Shown: positions 41,398 through 53,031 of the stretch, in pieces
How positions within the stretch are numbered: the first letter of the stretch is position 1
Layout: every line of letters begins with the position of its first letter
Origin: Thermoplasmata archaeon
GTDB lineage: Archaea; Thermoplasmatota; Thermoplasmata; Thermoplasmatales; Thermoplasmataceae
Direction: 5' to 3'
Length of the DNA: 64,000 nt
Assembly (NCBI GenBank): GCA_021835025.1
Contig: JAKBQY010000014.1
Coordinates: 1 to 64,000, forward strand
The notes under the pieces: generated by a model
Seen by the model: only the letters and a program-made list of their open reading frames with translations
What the model was told of the DNA's origin: nothing
Databases searched by the model: none
Made by a program: the position numbers and the translations under genes

Positions 41398-41676
41398 ACA
41401 GTAAATCAAAATTTTAGCCAGACAGTATCCTCCTTGTATCAGTGTATGGTGGAAATAAAAATGGCAGGACCTGGTACATATTTGCAACAAACACGAAATT
41501 GCAACCGAAGTATATACTGGAATTCTTTAAGAAGAAGTGGAGGATCGAAGCAGGATCGTGATAATATCTGGTGTAATTAAAGCTTTAGTACCGGTATCAC
41601 TGGCAAAGGTTAATCCATTCATTACGAGTTTAATTCCGTTAAACAATGAGTATGGAGGTGATTTTTGATCTACTGT
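41398..41676 (+). mobile_element. Short non-autonomous (MITE-like) copy of the DDE element family
   Basis: 279 bp between ACAGTAAATCAAAATTTTAGCCAG and GATTTTTGATCTACTGT; no coding capacity. Confidence 0.72.
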
Positions 41677-41831
41677 AAATGGAGTGGGATTTCCTCTCAA
41701 AGTGTTAAAGAACATAAATATCTTTAACAAAAGTAAATGAAAGGGTTTTTATATTTACGATGAAATAATCTGTTAGACCCAAAAAAATGGTTACATATAT
41801 GAAATAACTATTTAGGCGATTTAATTGCCAC

Positions 41832-42839
41832 CTATGCCCCGTCCGTTATTCCATCCTCTGTCAACATTATTACCGATTCACCTTCTGGCAAATATGGTGA
41901 GTCTATAAGTCTTGCAATTCTTTTTCCAGCTTTTGCCTTTCTCAAATAAATCCTGAATGTGGCAGTATGCCCAACTATATTTCCTCCTATTGGAGTCATT
42001 GGATCGCCAAAAAACACTGCAGGATTGGCCGATACCTGATTTGTGACAGCTATAACCGCATTAAATATTGTTCCAAATTTTAATAAATCATGCATATGCT
42101 TATTTAATAATTGTTGTCTTTCTGCTAAAGATCCCCTGCCCACATATTCTGATCTGAAATGTGATGTTAACGAGTCTACAATAAGTAACTTTATTGGAAA
42201 TTCTTTTGCTATATCAGCAGCCTTTTCTGCCAGCAATATCTGGTGATGGGCGTTATATGCCCTTGCAACGTGTATTCTTCTCAGGGTTTCATCTGGGTCA
42301 AGATTTTTGGCTCTCGCCATCTGTATTACCCTTTCTGGCCTAAATGTATTTTCTGTGTCAATTATCAATACGTCCGAGCCAAAGCCACCCTGATCCTCAG
42401 GCATTGTTGCGTTTACTGCCAGTTGCAGCATGATCTGTGTTTTCCCGGACCCAAACTCCCCAAAGAACTCGGTAATTGATTGTGACTCTAGACCACCACC
42501 AAGAAGGTTGTCAAGATTCTTCGAGCCTGTTGACAATTTGATTATTTCCTGCCTTCTTTTAAGTATTTCCTCACCGGTTTCAAAATTGCCCACATCAGCA
42601 AACTTCCTGGCGGCATTTATAATTTTTATTGCTGCTCCCTCGGCAATACCACTGAGGTCTGCCAGATCCTTAGGTGATGCCACTGCAAGTGTCATTATAT
42701 CATCATATCCGTTTTCCCTCAATTTTTCAGCTGTGGCTTCTCCGACACCGGGTAAATCTTCTAACGTTATAGGTTTTTTTTCATTTTCCTTATCCTCTAA
42801 CAGTTTATCTTCTATTTTATCTTCAGATTTTCTTGCCAT
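41832..42839 (-). CDS. radA: DNA repair and recombination protein RadA
   Basis: [27 protein letters not shown] Hh[64 protein letters not shown]. Confidence 0.97.
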   Translation of the reverse strand: MARKSEDKIEDKLLEDKENEKKPITLEDLPGVGEATAEKLRENGYDDIMTLAVASPKDLADLSGIAEGAAIKIINAARKFADVGNFETGEEILKRRQEIIKLSTGSKNLDNLLGGGLESQSITEFFGEFGSGKTQIMLQLAVNATMPEDQGGFGSDVLIIDTENTFRPERVIQMARAKNLDPDETLRRIHVARAYNAHHQILLAEKAADIAKEFPIKLLIVDSLTSHFRSEYVGRGSLAERQQLLNKHMHDLLKFGTIFNAVIAVTNQVSANPAVFFGDPMTPIGGNIVGHTATFRIYLRKAKAGKRIARLIDSPYLPEGESVIMLTEDGITDGA

Positions 42840-42840
42840 T

Positions 42841-43857
42841 TTAAAATTCTCCCCCTTTAATTTTCAAGGAATCATCCGTTTTTCTAATGGATTCTTCCTT
42901 ATCCTCAATATTGAACATGGATCTTATTGCATCAATGTTCTCGGGTATTACATCACTTTCCTGATGTACTGCCTGTAAGTAATGTAATATCCCATTATTA
43001 ATATTTATGCTATCTTTCCATATAGCTATTTCATAAAGGTCTGCTCTGTTCCTTGACCTTTCTTTTGCCATATCCATAATCTGTGCCGTTGATTTAAACC
43101 CTTCATTGCTGTTTATTAATAGAAGCCTGTTGTATTTCTTCCATATTTTTTTTATATCTTCTGTATTCACATTTCCTGGAAGTTCAGCGTCTATTATGTG
43201 GACATGCATCAATGTTGTTGGGATTTTTACGGCGGTGGTTTTTATATTTATATTTGGTATAATGGTTTTAAGATCCGGTGCATGGTGTGATGGATATTGC
43301 ATTGTGGGCTCAATGGCATTTATTGGCCCCTTTTTAGAGTCGTTTGGATCTGTTGCCCTTCTCAATATTGTTGCATTCACAGAAGAAATTTCATAATTAT
43401 CAAAAATGGGGAACAGTGACCTTGCTAGAGCTGTTGTATTGCATGAAACAACTCTAACATACTTTTTATTTTTCATCTGATCGAAATCCGAATATGCGTT
43501 AAAGCTCCCATCAACGGTGCTGTGTTTTTCACCACCTTCAAGTATGGCCCTTACATTAAATTTTTTGTACAATGATAAGTTTTTCTCTCCCATGCCCTCA
43601 GGAGTTCCATCAACCATTATATCTGAATTTTTACACAGATCCTCCACTGTACCCTTAACATTAATTCCGCTTTTTTTAAATTCTTCTATTTTCTCCTCCG
43701 ATGGCACAAAAATATTAAAATGCCTTGAGGCCTCTTTTGCCACATAATCCGGCGTATTCTTAACTATGCCAGAAATATACATATCGTCCTGAACAGAAAC
43801 ACCATATGCAACCCTTCTTCCAATAGTTCCATACCCATTAATTCCTACTCCTATCAT
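42841..43857 (-). CDS. gap: Type II (archaeal) glyceraldehyde-3-phosphate dehydrogenase
   Basis: [48 protein letters not shown]. Confidence 0.95.
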   Translation of the reverse strand: MIGVGINGYGTIGRRVAYGVSVQDDMYISGIVKNTPDYVAKEASRHFNIFVPSEEKIEEFKKSGINVKGTVEDLCKNSDIMVDGTPEGMGEKNLSLYKKFNVRAILEGGEKHSTVDGSFNAYSDFDQMKNKKYVRVVSCNTTALARSLFPIFDNYEISSVNATILRRATDPNDSKKGPINAIEPTMQYPSHHAPDLKTIIPNINIKTTAVKIPTTLMHVHIIDAELPGNVNTEDIKKIWKKYNRLLLINSNEGFKSTAQIMDMAKERSRNRADLYEIAIWKDSININNGILHYLQAVHQESDVIPENIDAIRSMFNIEDKEESIRKTDDSLKIKGGEF

Positions 43858-43905
43858 TGAATTATTATATAATATTCGGTAATAAATTTATTTATTCAAT
43901 AGAAA

Positions 43906-45078
43906 TTGTTATATGAAAAATTATTATCACATTACGTGGAAGACTTAACACTAAGGGATTATTTCCGGGAATATTATTTAAAAAATGCAGTGAAGATTCC
44001 GGATTTATTATTTCAAAGAGAAATTGGCTATATTCCATTTTCTGGTAGCATGATCAGGCATAAGATGTACAATAATAATGTTGAAATTGAAAATTTCATT
44101 AAAAGAATGGTACCAAGGCATCTTTATTATTCTTCCGCATACTATAGATTTCCAGACAAAACAAAAATGCTTGAAAAGGAATGGCTTGGTGCTGAACTTA
44201 TATTCGATCTTGATGCAGACCATATAGAAAATGCAGACAAAATGACTTATGAACAAATTTTAGAAGAGGTTAAAAAACATACAATGAGATTGCTCAACAT
44301 TTTAATTAACGATTTTGGGTTTAATGAAAGCAACATCCATCTTTATTTCTCCGGGGGAAGGGGATATCATGTCCATGTTGAAAGCGATAAAATATACACG
44401 CTTGATTCTGATGCAAGGAGAGAAATTGGGGATTATATCAAGATAGAGGGTATTAATATTGAAGACTTGAAGAACCTTGATGATTCTTATTTTAATTATG
44501 GCATATTAAAAAAATTAAATAAATATATATCCAATTTTTTCACCGACATTAATGATGAAAATATACATAAAATACTTGGAAGAAATACAAATAATTATAT
44601 TAAATATCTAGATAAATTTTTTAGTGGAAAAAAGTTAATAGATTTTTTTAAAGATACAAATGGAAATAAATTTAAAATAATAGATACATTTGACATAAAA
44701 AATAACAGCAATTATAATAAAATTGTACTGGCATATTTATTGAATGTATTCAAGAAGGAGGCGATGGCAGAGATAGATGAACCGGTAAGTACGGATATTC
44801 ATAGATTAATAAGATTTCCCCTGAGTCTGCATGGGAAAACAGGATTAATGGTCAAACCCCTTCATATCGCAGAATTAGCGGGATTTAAACCTTTAAATGA
44901 GACGATACCAGAAATCTTTAAAAATAGAAATAAGGAGATCAATTTAAATATTGATAAATTCGAGATAAACATGGATAATCAGCATTTTAAATTGGAAAAA
45001 GGGATAAATAACGTTCCTTTATATTTGGCAATATTTACTAATGCAATTAATGTTTCCAAATTTATAAATAAAAAATAA
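43906..45078 (+). CDS. priS: DNA primase small subunit
   Basis: ELIFDLDADHI, NIHLYFSGGRGYHVHV, DEPVSTDIHRLIRFPLSLHGKTG. Confidence 0.95.
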   Translation: MLYEKLLSHYVEDLTLRDYFREYYLKNAVKIPDLLFQREIGYIPFSGSMIRHKMYNNNVEIENFIKRMVPRHLYYSSAYYRFPDKTKMLEKEWLGAELIFDLDADHIENADKMTYEQILEEVKKHTMRLLNILINDFGFNESNIHLYFSGGRGYHVHVESDKIYTLDSDARREIGDYIKIEGINIEDLKNLDDSYFNYGILKKLNKYISNFFTDINDENIHKILGRNTNNYIKYLDKFFSGKKLIDFFKDTNGNKFKIIDTFDIKNNSNYNKIVLAYLLNVFKKEAMAEIDEPVSTDIHRLIRFPLSLHGKTGLMVKPLHIAELAGFKPLNETIPEIFKNRNKEINLNIDKFEINMDNQHFKLEKGINNVPLYLAIFTNAINVSKFINKK

Positions 45079-45087
45079 TAAAAAAAT

Positions 45088-46011
45088 TTATTGGGAATTT
45101 AAATATTCTCTCCATGTAGTTCCTTCCATCATGGGATTTAACAATCTTATATATGGGCCTCTTATAAGTGTGTCAAGAACTCTATCATGTATTTCTCTTG
45201 CTGGGTGTGCAAATAATACCCTTCCTATTCCAAACATTGCGTCCTGTGGAGATGACCACTCCATATGAACCCTGTATTCTGGAGGTGTTGGTTTTGCTTC
45301 TTCAGGCTTGAAAGCTCCTTCCTGTTCTGTTGGAACCTCTCCGTTTGATTCAAGTGCCTGGTGTATTCCCCTTGATTTTAACTGGAATGAGCCAACGGCA
45401 GAAACTCCGACCTCCTTGAGTATCATATATCCAAGATATCCTGGTGCCTTTGAGAAGTCTTTCATAACTTCAGATATATTCTGTTCAAACTCCTTTTCCA
45501 TTCCAGGTTTTACTATATGGTCAGACAATGCTATAGTTCTTTTGCCATATGGCATCGAAATTGGGGGAACTCCTGCTGGATCTCCTGCGGCGAATTTTTT
45601 CCCAAACATTACGGTAAAATCGGTCATTTCAGTGTTTAAAGGTATATCATAATCCGTTATTTCGTATAATGGTTCCCAGGGACCGTAAACAACCTGCGAT
45701 AAACATGATGAGCAGAGCCTGAATATGGACGAAAAGTTTTCCCTGTGCATATCCTCATGGTCCTTTATACTTTTCCACATTGTATACTGGTATACATTCA
45801 TGGTATCCATTTTCGTCATATCCATTGATCCTCCACCATATCTTGATCCCAAGGGTATGATACCAAATTGCATATGGTTCTGGAAACCAACAAATCCTGG
45901 ATGTCTAGCTGTTACCTGGCAAACCTTCGGACCAACATTCTGAAACATTTCCATGGTGGTCTGATTATTCAACATTTCTACTTCATTTATAGCTACATAT
46001 GGTTTTGGCAT
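45088..46011 (-). CDS. sor: Sulfur oxygenase reductase
   Basis: [32 protein letters not shown] (Cys), [14 protein letters not shown] (His pair), [20 protein letters not shown] (CxxC and Glu); start at internal Met. Confidence 0.96.
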   Translation of the reverse strand: MPKPYVAINEVEMLNNQTTMEMFQNVGPKVCQVTARHPGFVGFQNHMQFGIIPLGSRYGGGSMDMTKMDTMNVYQYTMWKSIKDHEDMHRENFSSIFRLCSSCLSQVVYGPWEPLYEITDYDIPLNTEMTDFTVMFGKKFAAGDPAGVPPISMPYGKRTIALSDHIVKPGMEKEFEQNISEVMKDFSKAPGYLGYMILKEVGVSAVGSFQLKSRGIHQALESNGEVPTEQEGAFKPEEAKPTPPEYRVHMEWSSPQDAMFGIGRVLFAHPAREIHDRVLDTLIRGPYIRLLNPMMEGTTWREYLNSQ

Positions 46012-46057
46012 TTTTTTCACCACATATATTATTATTTTGTCATATTTAAACCTTATT

Positions 46058-46082
46058 ATTCATAAATATGAATATATTCATA
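46058..46082. promoter_or_regulatory. ATTCATA-AA-TATGAAT palindrome plus extra ATTCATA, upstream of sor
   Basis: 46058-46073 ATTCATAAATATGAAT; 46076-46082 ATTCATA; TATA-like sequence between it and the sor start. Confidence 0.5.
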
Positions 46083-46393
46083 AAATGTTATATTATGATA
46101 TATTTAGTATTATTTCTTAAATTTCTGATAAATATAATATAAAATAAGTTATAAAATATTTAATTTCGACATATATTTATTGGTTCATTTTTATTTTATT
46201 TTTTTGAATTTTAAACGTTAAATTAATATAATTTTCGTGAATTACTTATTAAAATATATAATATTGTATTTATGATATTTTATTCATATCCTATACATAG
46301 CTATTAAAAAATCAGGGATATAACATATTTTTATCATATATAGGTAATAATTCATAAGGCAAACTTTTTATAATAAATATTCATAATATAGAT

Positions 46394-47122
46394 ATGGCAA
46401 CAGAAGCAATAAAAAACAATAGGGAATATTATATGAAATCTTTGTTTCTTCCGGATCAGTTTTCAAGGCTTGATGCCTGGTATAAAGTTGATTTTCTAAT
46501 AGAAAACGGAATTCTTGAAAGGGAATATGTTATTACAAATAAGGATCAGTTTCTTAATTTGTTGACAACTGAAAATGAGATGGTAAAGGTCCATGCATGG
46601 GTTCTTGCCAGAAGGTTTGCTGATTCCGGATATATTTTAAAGGAGGATATTATCAAAAGAAAAGCATATTTGATTCCATATATTGAAGAGGGTGATCTTA
46701 CAGCATGGTGGAACGCGGTAGATCTTATTATTGGCAATTATCTTGATTCCTCATATCTGAAACCATATAAAAATACATTCATAAACAGTCTCAAAAGTGA
46801 AAATCCAGGTATTGTGAGCGATGCATGGCATATGATACCTCTTTTACTTGAGGGCAATGTAATTGAAAGGAATGATTATGAGAGTTTTAAGGAATATTTA
46901 TTCAATGTGCTAAAGTCCACAAATCAATATATAAGATTGAATGCGTGGGAAACCATAATTGACCTTGGAGAGAAAAAAATTTTAAATAAAGATGATTTGT
47001 TTCCATTTAAATTACAAGCAAAGGAATTGGTGGAAGGAGATGACCTTATTAAGCTTGTTTCCCTTTTTGATACAAATGAGGAAAAATTTAAAAATAGATT
47101 GAAAAATCTTGATCTTCTATAA
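46394..47122 (+). CDS. HEAT-like repeat protein with recurring AW motifs
   Basis: Five internal repeats: LDAWYKVDFLIENGIL / VHAWVLARRFADSGYIL / LTAWWNAVDLIIGNYL / SDAWHMIPLLLEGNVI / LNAWETIIDLGEKKIL. Confidence 0.7.
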   Translation: MATEAIKNNREYYMKSLFLPDQFSRLDAWYKVDFLIENGILEREYVITNKDQFLNLLTTENEMVKVHAWVLARRFADSGYILKEDIIKRKAYLIPYIEEGDLTAWWNAVDLIIGNYLDSSYLKPYKNTFINSLKSENPGIVSDAWHMIPLLLEGNVIERNDYESFKEYLFNVLKSTNQYIRLNAWETIIDLGEKKILNKDDLFPFKLQAKELVEGDDLIKLVSLFDTNEEKFKNRLKNLDLL

Positions 47123-47133
47123 AAATTTAAGAA

Positions 47134-48228
47134 TCATATATGGAACCATGATTTTTTTCCTGGTTCCCCTTTCAATTTTTCTATAAGTTCTCTTTCGTCA
47201 GATGATAAATGCTTCGGTACCTGAAGTTTAACAATTACAAGTATATCGCCGGATCCCCTGGAATTTAACCTTTGCATGCCTGCACCCTTGATCCTCAGTA
47301 TATCATCGGGTTGAGTGCCTGATGGAACGTTGACCTTGAAATTATCTTTAAAGAGTTTAACTTCAATTTCACCACCAAGTGCAGCCGTTGGAAAATCTAT
47401 AAGGGTTTTTAAATATAAATTATCTCCTGACCTTTTTATGTCTGAATTGTTCTGGACGAATAAAACAGCATATAGATCACCTGTAACACCACCAAAGGAA
47501 TTGCCCATTTTTGCAACTCTTAATTTAATATTTGTATCTGCACCTTTGGGAATGTTTATAGTTATATTTTCCATTTTTGGAACTGTGCCTGTGCCTTTGC
47601 ATGCAGGGCAGGGTTTTATGGGTATCTTTCCCCTTCCATTGCACGTTCTGCATGTTGTAACTGTAACCATCTGGAAAAATCCTTGTCCTCTTGCTATTCT
47701 TTCCTGTCCGGAACCGTGGCATGTGGGACAGGTTGCTATTTTTCCATCAACTGCACCAGTACCCTTGCATTCATCACACATCGCATTTCTTTTGTATTTG
47801 ATAGTTCTTGATCCACCATAGTAAACATCCTGCAATGTTACATTTACCCTTAAATATATTTCCAGATCCGGCTGGTTATTGTATCCACCGTAAAAACCGC
47901 CTGATCCACCAAAATTACCACCGAATATCTTGCTGAATATATCATTTATATCATCGAAATGTGTAAAGTCATCCCAGCTAAAATTTGAACTTTGGCCACC
48001 TGGCCCATTGAATGTTGCGGAGCCAGTAGCATCATATTGCTGTCTTTTGTTGGTGTCCGATAGAACCTCGTATGCCTCTGCAATTTCTTTGAATTTTTCC
48101 TCAGATTCTTTATTGCCTTGATTTACATCAGGATGATATTTTTTGGCAAGTTCTCTGAATTTTGCCTTGATCTCATCCTGTGAGGCACTTTTATCGACTC
48201 CGAGAACCTTATAATAATCTTCTGCCAT
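47134..48228 (-). CDS. dnaJ: Chaperone protein DnaJ
   Basis: [35 protein letters not shown] domain and four CxxCxGxG-type zinc repeats. Confidence 0.97.
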   Translation of the reverse strand: MAEDYYKVLGVDKSASQDEIKAKFRELAKKYHPDVNQGNKESEEKFKEIAEAYEVLSDTNKRQQYDATGSATFNGPGGQSSNFSWDDFTHFDDINDIFSKIFGGNFGGSGGFYGGYNNQPDLEIYLRVNVTLQDVYYGGSRTIKYKRNAMCDECKGTGAVDGKIATCPTCHGSGQERIARGQGFFQMVTVTTCRTCNGRGKIPIKPCPACKGTGTVPKMENITINIPKGADTNIKLRVAKMGNSFGGVTGDLYAVLFVQNNSDIKRSGDNLYLKTLIDFPTAALGGEIEVKLFKDNFKVNVPSGTQPDDILRIKGAGMQRLNSRGSGDILVIVKLQVPKHLSSDERELIEKLKGEPGKKSWFHI

Positions 48229-48234
48229 GTATCA

Positions 48235-50154
48235 TCATTTGTTTTCCTTATAATCGGTGTTAACTGTATCCTCGCTGTTATTATCCTGGGAGTTTTCGTT
48301 TTCCTGCGCACTCTCGTTTTCTTGTGTATTTTCTGTGTTTTCCTGTGTATTTTCCGTGTTTTCCTCTTGGGATTGCCCAGTGGAGTCGCCCTGCTGAGCT
48401 CCGGCGGTTGCGTTTGCATACATTTTTGAACCAACTTCCTGAATTTCCTTTGTAAGTTTTTCTGAAAGTTCCTTTACCTTTGATACATCCTTTTTTGAAA
48501 CGGCATCTCTAATATCCTTTATTATCTCCTTTATGTTGTCCTTTGTACTGTTATCTATTTTATCTCCAGCATCGTTAATCGTTTTTTCGGCTGTATATGC
48601 CAGGCTCTCTGCACTGTTCAATGTTTCTATGTTTTCTTTTTCTTCCTTATCCTTTTCAGCAAATTGCTCTGCTTCCTTCTTCATTTTTTCAATTTCGTCC
48701 TTTGAAAGTTTGTTTGATGCTGATATTGTAATTCTCTGTTCTTTTCCGGTCCCTTTATCCTTTGCTGACACATTTAAAATACCATTGGCGTCAATATCAA
48801 ATGTAACCTCTATCTGTGGAACGCCTCTTGGTGCAGGTGGTATACCTTCAAGGTTGAACATTCCAAGAGAAACATCATCCTTTGCCAGTGGCCTTTCTCC
48901 CTGCACAATATGTATTGTTACTGCAGTTTGCATATCTGCCGCTGTTGTGAATACCTGGGATTTTTTAGTAGGTATTGTTGCATTTGCCTCTATCAATGGG
49001 GTCATTACTCCACCCAGTGTTTCTATACCTAGAGTTAAAGGAGTTACATCAAGTAAAACTATATCTTTTATATCACCTGTAAGAACGGCGCCCTGTATTG
49101 CTGCTCCTATTGCCACTGCCTGCATTGGGTCAATTCCACCTTCCGCTTTTTTACCAAAGAATTTCTCAATAAAATTATGAACATAGGGCATTCTTGTTGG
49201 CCCTCCTATTAGAATGATCTTATTTATATCGCCTTTATTCAATTTTGCCCCATCTATTGCTTTGCTCAACGATTCTGCAGACTTTTCAACTATTGGGCCT
49301 ATAAGTTCTTCCAGTTTCGCCCTTGTTAATTTGTATTCCAGATGCTTTGGACCATCCTGTGTTGCGGTAATATATGGTAGGTTTATATCTGATTCCAATA
49401 CCGTTGATAATTCAATCTTCGCTTTCTCTGCTGCATCTCTCAATCTTATGTATGCCGATTTGTCCTTTCTTAAATCTATGCCTTCCTTTGATTTGAAATC
49501 GTCTGCCAGAAAATTAACTATGGCCTCATCCATATCTGTACCACCAAGATGTGTATCGCCTGATGTGGATAAAACCTGAAATACTCCTTGGCCAAAGTCC
49601 ATTACTGTAACATCCAGAGTGCCTCCACCAAAATCGTAAATCAAAATTTTTAATGATTCATTTAACTTGTCAACACCATATGCCATACACGCTGCGGTTG
49701 GTTCGTTAATTATTCTTTTTACATTTAAACCTGCAATGGAACCGGCATCCTTTGTAGCCTGCCTCTGATTATCATCAAAATATGCAGGTACAGTTATAAC
49801 TGCATCATTAACAGGTTCACCAAGGAAAGATTCTGCATCTTTTTTTATTTTTTGAAGAATAAAAGCTGAAATCTGCTGTGGTGTATATTCCTTCCCATAA
49901 ATTTTATATTTATGGTCTGTGCCCATTTTCCTTTTAGCAGCGTATACAGTTCCTTCAGGATTTAACAATGACTGTCTTCTTGCGGGCTCGCCAACCAGAA
50001 GTTGCCCATCTTTTGTGAATGCAACATAACTTGGAAATGACTTACCACCAAGAGATACTCCTTCCGCAGCAGGAATTACTTCCGGCTTGCCTGAAATTAC
50101 AACCGATGCCGCCGAATTACTTGTTCCCAAATCAATACCTATTATTTTACTCAT
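48235..50154 (-). CDS. dnaK: Chaperone protein DnaK
   Basis: [58 protein letters not shown]. Confidence 0.97.
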   Translation of the reverse strand: MSKIIGIDLGTSNSAASVVISGKPEVIPAAEGVSLGGKSFPSYVAFTKDGQLLVGEPARRQSLLNPEGTVYAAKRKMGTDHKYKIYGKEYTPQQISAFILQKIKKDAESFLGEPVNDAVITVPAYFDDNQRQATKDAGSIAGLNVKRIINEPTAACMAYGVDKLNESLKILIYDFGGGTLDVTVMDFGQGVFQVLSTSGDTHLGGTDMDEAIVNFLADDFKSKEGIDLRKDKSAYIRLRDAAEKAKIELSTVLESDINLPYITATQDGPKHLEYKLTRAKLEELIGPIVEKSAESLSKAIDGAKLNKGDINKIILIGGPTRMPYVHNFIEKFFGKKAEGGIDPMQAVAIGAAIQGAVLTGDIKDIVLLDVTPLTLGIETLGGVMTPLIEANATIPTKKSQVFTTAADMQTAVTIHIVQGERPLAKDDVSLGMFNLEGIPPAPRGVPQIEVTFDIDANGILNVSAKDKGTGKEQRITISASNKLSKDEIEKMKKEAEQFAEKDKEEKENIETLNSAESLAYTAEKTINDAGDKIDNSTKDNIKEIIKDIRDAVSKKDVSKVKELSEKLTKEIQEVGSKMYANATAGAQQGDSTGQSQEENTENTQENTENTQENESAQENENSQDNNSEDTVNTDYKENK

Positions 50155-50160
50155 TTTAAA

Positions 50161-50682
50161 TCACCTTTTAGATACAATGACTTTTGAAGTTCTTAAAACT
50201 TCGCCATTCAATATATACCCCTTTTGTACTTCTTCCAGGACAGTTCCATCCTCACCATCATCAGAAACTCCAATAGCTTCTTCAAGGTTAGGATCAAATT
50301 TCTTACCCTTGGAATCAATTTCACTTAACCCATATGAATTCAATATTTTTATTATTTGCGCTTTAACGGGCTCAATTTTTTTGTCATGCAGCATAGCCGC
50401 ATCTAGTGTATCAAGAAATGGCAATAAATTTTTTACCATTTCGCTGTTTGCATTTTTCCTTATATTGCTGATCTCCCGTTCTTTGTACTTTGTATAATTT
50501 TCCATCTCTGATCTCTGCCGCAAATAAAGATTTTTATAATCGTCCAGATCCTTGAGAATTTCCTGGTACAGCATTTTGTATTTTTCCAATTCTTCATTTT
50601 TCTTTGGCATTTTATTTCTCTTTTTAGCTTCAGCAATTTCGAATTCAACAGGGTTTATATATTCATCATTTTCGTTCATCAT
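50161..50682 (-). CDS. grpE: Nucleotide exchange factor GrpE
   Basis: Coiled coil then NLLPFLDTLDAAM and PNLEEAIGVSDDGEDGTVLEEVQKGYILNGEVLRTSKVIVSK; upstream of dnaK. Confidence 0.93.
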   Translation of the reverse strand: MMNENDEYINPVEFEIAEAKKRNKMPKKNEELEKYKMLYQEILKDLDDYKNLYLRQRSEMENYTKYKEREISNIRKNANSEMVKNLLPFLDTLDAAMLHDKKIEPVKAQIIKILNSYGLSEIDSKGKKFDPNLEEAIGVSDDGEDGTVLEEVQKGYILNGEVLRTSKVIVSKR

Positions 50683-50737
50683 AAGTATATATGTTCTTCT
50701 ATATAAATATTTTCTATATAAACATTTACATTTTCTG

Positions 50738-51691
50738 CTACTTTTGCAATGGTTCTTTCAGAAAGTGTTCGAATCCCCTATTACTAATTTCATTCCATGA
50801 TCCGTCATAAATCATATTTTTACCTGAATACGTTTCCCCTATCATATAGGCATTTATTCCATATTTTTTTATTCTTCCCATAAATTGTTCATATATATTC
50901 TTGTCTATTGTAAATAAAAGTTCATAATCACCTCCCCATCCAAGTGCTATATCCTCCACATTGAACCCCGAAATGGATGATGCTTTTTCAACGTCTTTAT
51001 CCATCTTTATCCTGTCAAGATAAATCCGGAATCCAATATTGTAATCATTTTTCATCTGGTAAATGGATGAATATATGCCATCCGATAGATCCATCATGAA
51101 TTTCGCACCAAGTTTGCTTATTATCTGGGCTTCATGTATACGGGGCTCTATGCCCATCATCTTTTGTATTCCATATTGTTTATCATTCCCATATTTATAG
51201 AGTATATATCCCGCACCGGATTTTCCCATATAATTTGTGGCCATGAGATATTGATTATCTGCAATATATGACCTTTTTCGAATCAAACTATATTTCTGTC
51301 TTCCAAGTATGGTACCTGATGCCGCAAAATCATCCCCTTCCTTTGTATCACCACCTAACAATTCTACATTGTATTTTTTTAACTGATTTGTCATTCCTTT
51401 ATAAAATGATTTTAAAAAGGAAATATCATATTCTGGTGAAATTGATATTGAAACAAGAAAACCTATAGGTATTCCGGCCATAGCAGCAATATCACTCAAA
51501 TTTATTGATGCAAAAAATTTACCGGCAAGTTCTGGGTCGGTATCCTCAAATATGTGCGTTTTTCTGGTTATTACATCTGTAGAAGCCAGTAAATATGTAT
51601 TGCCCGTTTTAATAACTGCACAGTCATCCCGCATGGTTTCATTCGAAATCAAATTTATAATTCCTCTTTCACCGATATCTTTAAGTTTCAA
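50738..51691 (-). CDS. thiL: Thiamine-monophosphate kinase
   Basis: DDCAVIKTGNTYLLASTDV, NLSDIAAMAGIP, LLGGDTKEGDDFAASGTILG, FMMDLSDGIYSSIYQM. Confidence 0.9.
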   Translation of the reverse strand: MKLKDIGERGIINLISNETMRDDCAVIKTGNTYLLASTDVITRKTHIFEDTDPELAGKFFASINLSDIAAMAGIPIGFLVSISISPEYDISFLKSFYKGMTNQLKKYNVELLGGDTKEGDDFAASGTILGRQKYSLIRKRSYIADNQYLMATNYMGKSGAGYILYKYGNDKQYGIQKMMGIEPRIHEAQIISKLGAKFMMDLSDGIYSSIYQMKNDYNIGFRIYLDRIKMDKDVEKASSISGFNVEDIALGWGGDYELLFTIDKNIYEQFMGRIKKYGINAYMIGETYSGKNMIYDGSWNEISNRGFEHFLKEPLQK

Positions 51692-51854
51692 CCTTTCTTT
51701 ATTCTTTATAATAATTTAAATATTTTTAAAATTTGATTATTGTTTTAACTACTTAAAAATTTTATACCGCATACCAATAAATTATTTATATGATAGATAT
51801 ATTCTATCATGGGTGATATGATTTATATCAGAGATTGATAACCTTAGAAAGGAA

Positions 51855-52391
51855 ATGCTTGATAATACCAGAGATATTATTAACAATTTAAGGAAAAGAT
51901 CAGAAATTGCTTCTAGAATAGGCTTGATTAAAGTTAAAAATGGAAAAGGTATAAGAGATAGGGATAGGGAAATTGAAATTATAAGAGAACTTGGGTATGA
52001 TAGATTCACTCAACTTGTTTTGAATACACTTTTTGAATATTCAATCAACTATGAAATAGAAAAATCGGTGAATGGCCAATTTCACGTTGATAAAATAGAA
52101 AATGACAATGAATATATAGTTATAAATGGAACAGAGAAGGGGTTAATTTCCATGCTTCCAATGGTTATACCATTATGGTCAACGGTCTTTGTAAAAAACA
52201 ACACAGATATTTTTGATATTCTCTCCTATAATGGAATACATTTAATAAATAAAGAATTTACCAATCCTGATATGTACATCTCTATGAAAAAACACGATGG
52301 CTCAGGTATAATCATTGATAATGGAACAATGATGCTTTCCAGATTTTTTATTGAAAATAGAGAAAATATATACATGATAACAATAAGATAG
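51855..52391 (+). CDS. Chorismate mutase domain (AroH/AroQ class) fused to an unrecognised C-terminal domain
   Basis: LDNTRDIINNLRKRSEIASRIGLIKVKNGKGIRDRDREIEII fits AroQ pattern; the in-frame codons upstream (ISEIDNLRKE) also fit but lack a standard start. Confidence 0.72.
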   Translation: MLDNTRDIINNLRKRSEIASRIGLIKVKNGKGIRDRDREIEIIRELGYDRFTQLVLNTLFEYSINYEIEKSVNGQFHVDKIENDNEYIVINGTEKGLISMLPMVIPLWSTVFVKNNTDIFDILSYNGIHLINKEFTNPDMYISMKKHDGSGIIIDNGTMMLSRFFIENRENIYMITIR

Positions 52392-52392
52392 C

Positions 52393-53031
52393 ATGTTTAC
52401 AATAATTGGTAGCAAGGGTAACCTTGGGTCATTGTTAATGAGAATTTTTCCCGGCTCCGGCGGAATAGATCTGGACAATAAAGAGGATACACAGGAATAT
52501 TTATTAAAATCTGAATACGCTTTTCTGGCTGTTCCTTTAAAGGAGGAAAAAAGAATAATATCAGAAAACCCAACATTCAAAGGTTTTATTGATCTATCAT
52601 CAGTTAAATCCGAGATTATGGAATATAAAAATAAATTAATAAGTATACATCCATTGTTTGGACCGTTAAGTTATGGAAAAATAAGGGACCTCATTTTTAT
52701 AAAGGATATTTCTTACAGTGGTTCCCTGGAAATTGTTAAACAACTTTTTCCTGGATACAATATAATAGAAATGACTGCAGATGAACATGACAGGTTGATA
52801 GGGGAAATAATGGTAAAACCGTATATATTTTCTTATATATCGACTACAAATGATTCTCAAATAAGAACCAATTCATATAACAGGTACCTTGATATATGCA
52901 ATATAAAAAAGGAAGAGAATCCGGATATTTTTTTGGATACAATTATTTTAAATAAATATGCGCCTGAGATTATTAATGAAATGTCAAGCAAGCTGGAAGA
53001 CCTAAAAAAATTAATAAAAGATAGAGGATGA
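52393..53031 (+). CDS. Short prephenate dehydrogenase (TyrA-like)
   Basis: FTIIGSKGNLGSLLMRIF, FLAVPLKEEKRII, IDLSSVKSEIM, ISIHPLFGP, ADEHDRLIGEIM. Confidence 0.82.
   Translation: MFTIIGSKGNLGSLLMRIFPGSGGIDLDNKEDTQEYLLKSEYAFLAVPLKEEKRIISENPTFKGFIDLSSVKSEIMEYKNKLISIHPLFGPLSYGKIRDLIFIKDISYSGSLEIVKQLFPGYNIIEMTADEHDRLIGEIMVKPYIFSYISTTNDSQIRTNSYNRYLDICNIKKEENPDIFLDTIILNKYAPEIINEMSSKLEDLKKLIKDRG

Noticed and set aside
42430-42978. 182-aa plus-strand ORF opposite radA
   Set aside because: Shadow frame of radA.
47315-47821. 168-aa plus-strand ORF opposite dnaJ
   Set aside because: Shadow frame of dnaJ.
48533-49579. Long plus-strand ORFs opposite dnaK (215 aa and 121 aa)
   Set aside because: Antisense to a certain dnaK gene; Ser/Ile/Phe-rich composition typical of shadow frames in AT-rich genes.
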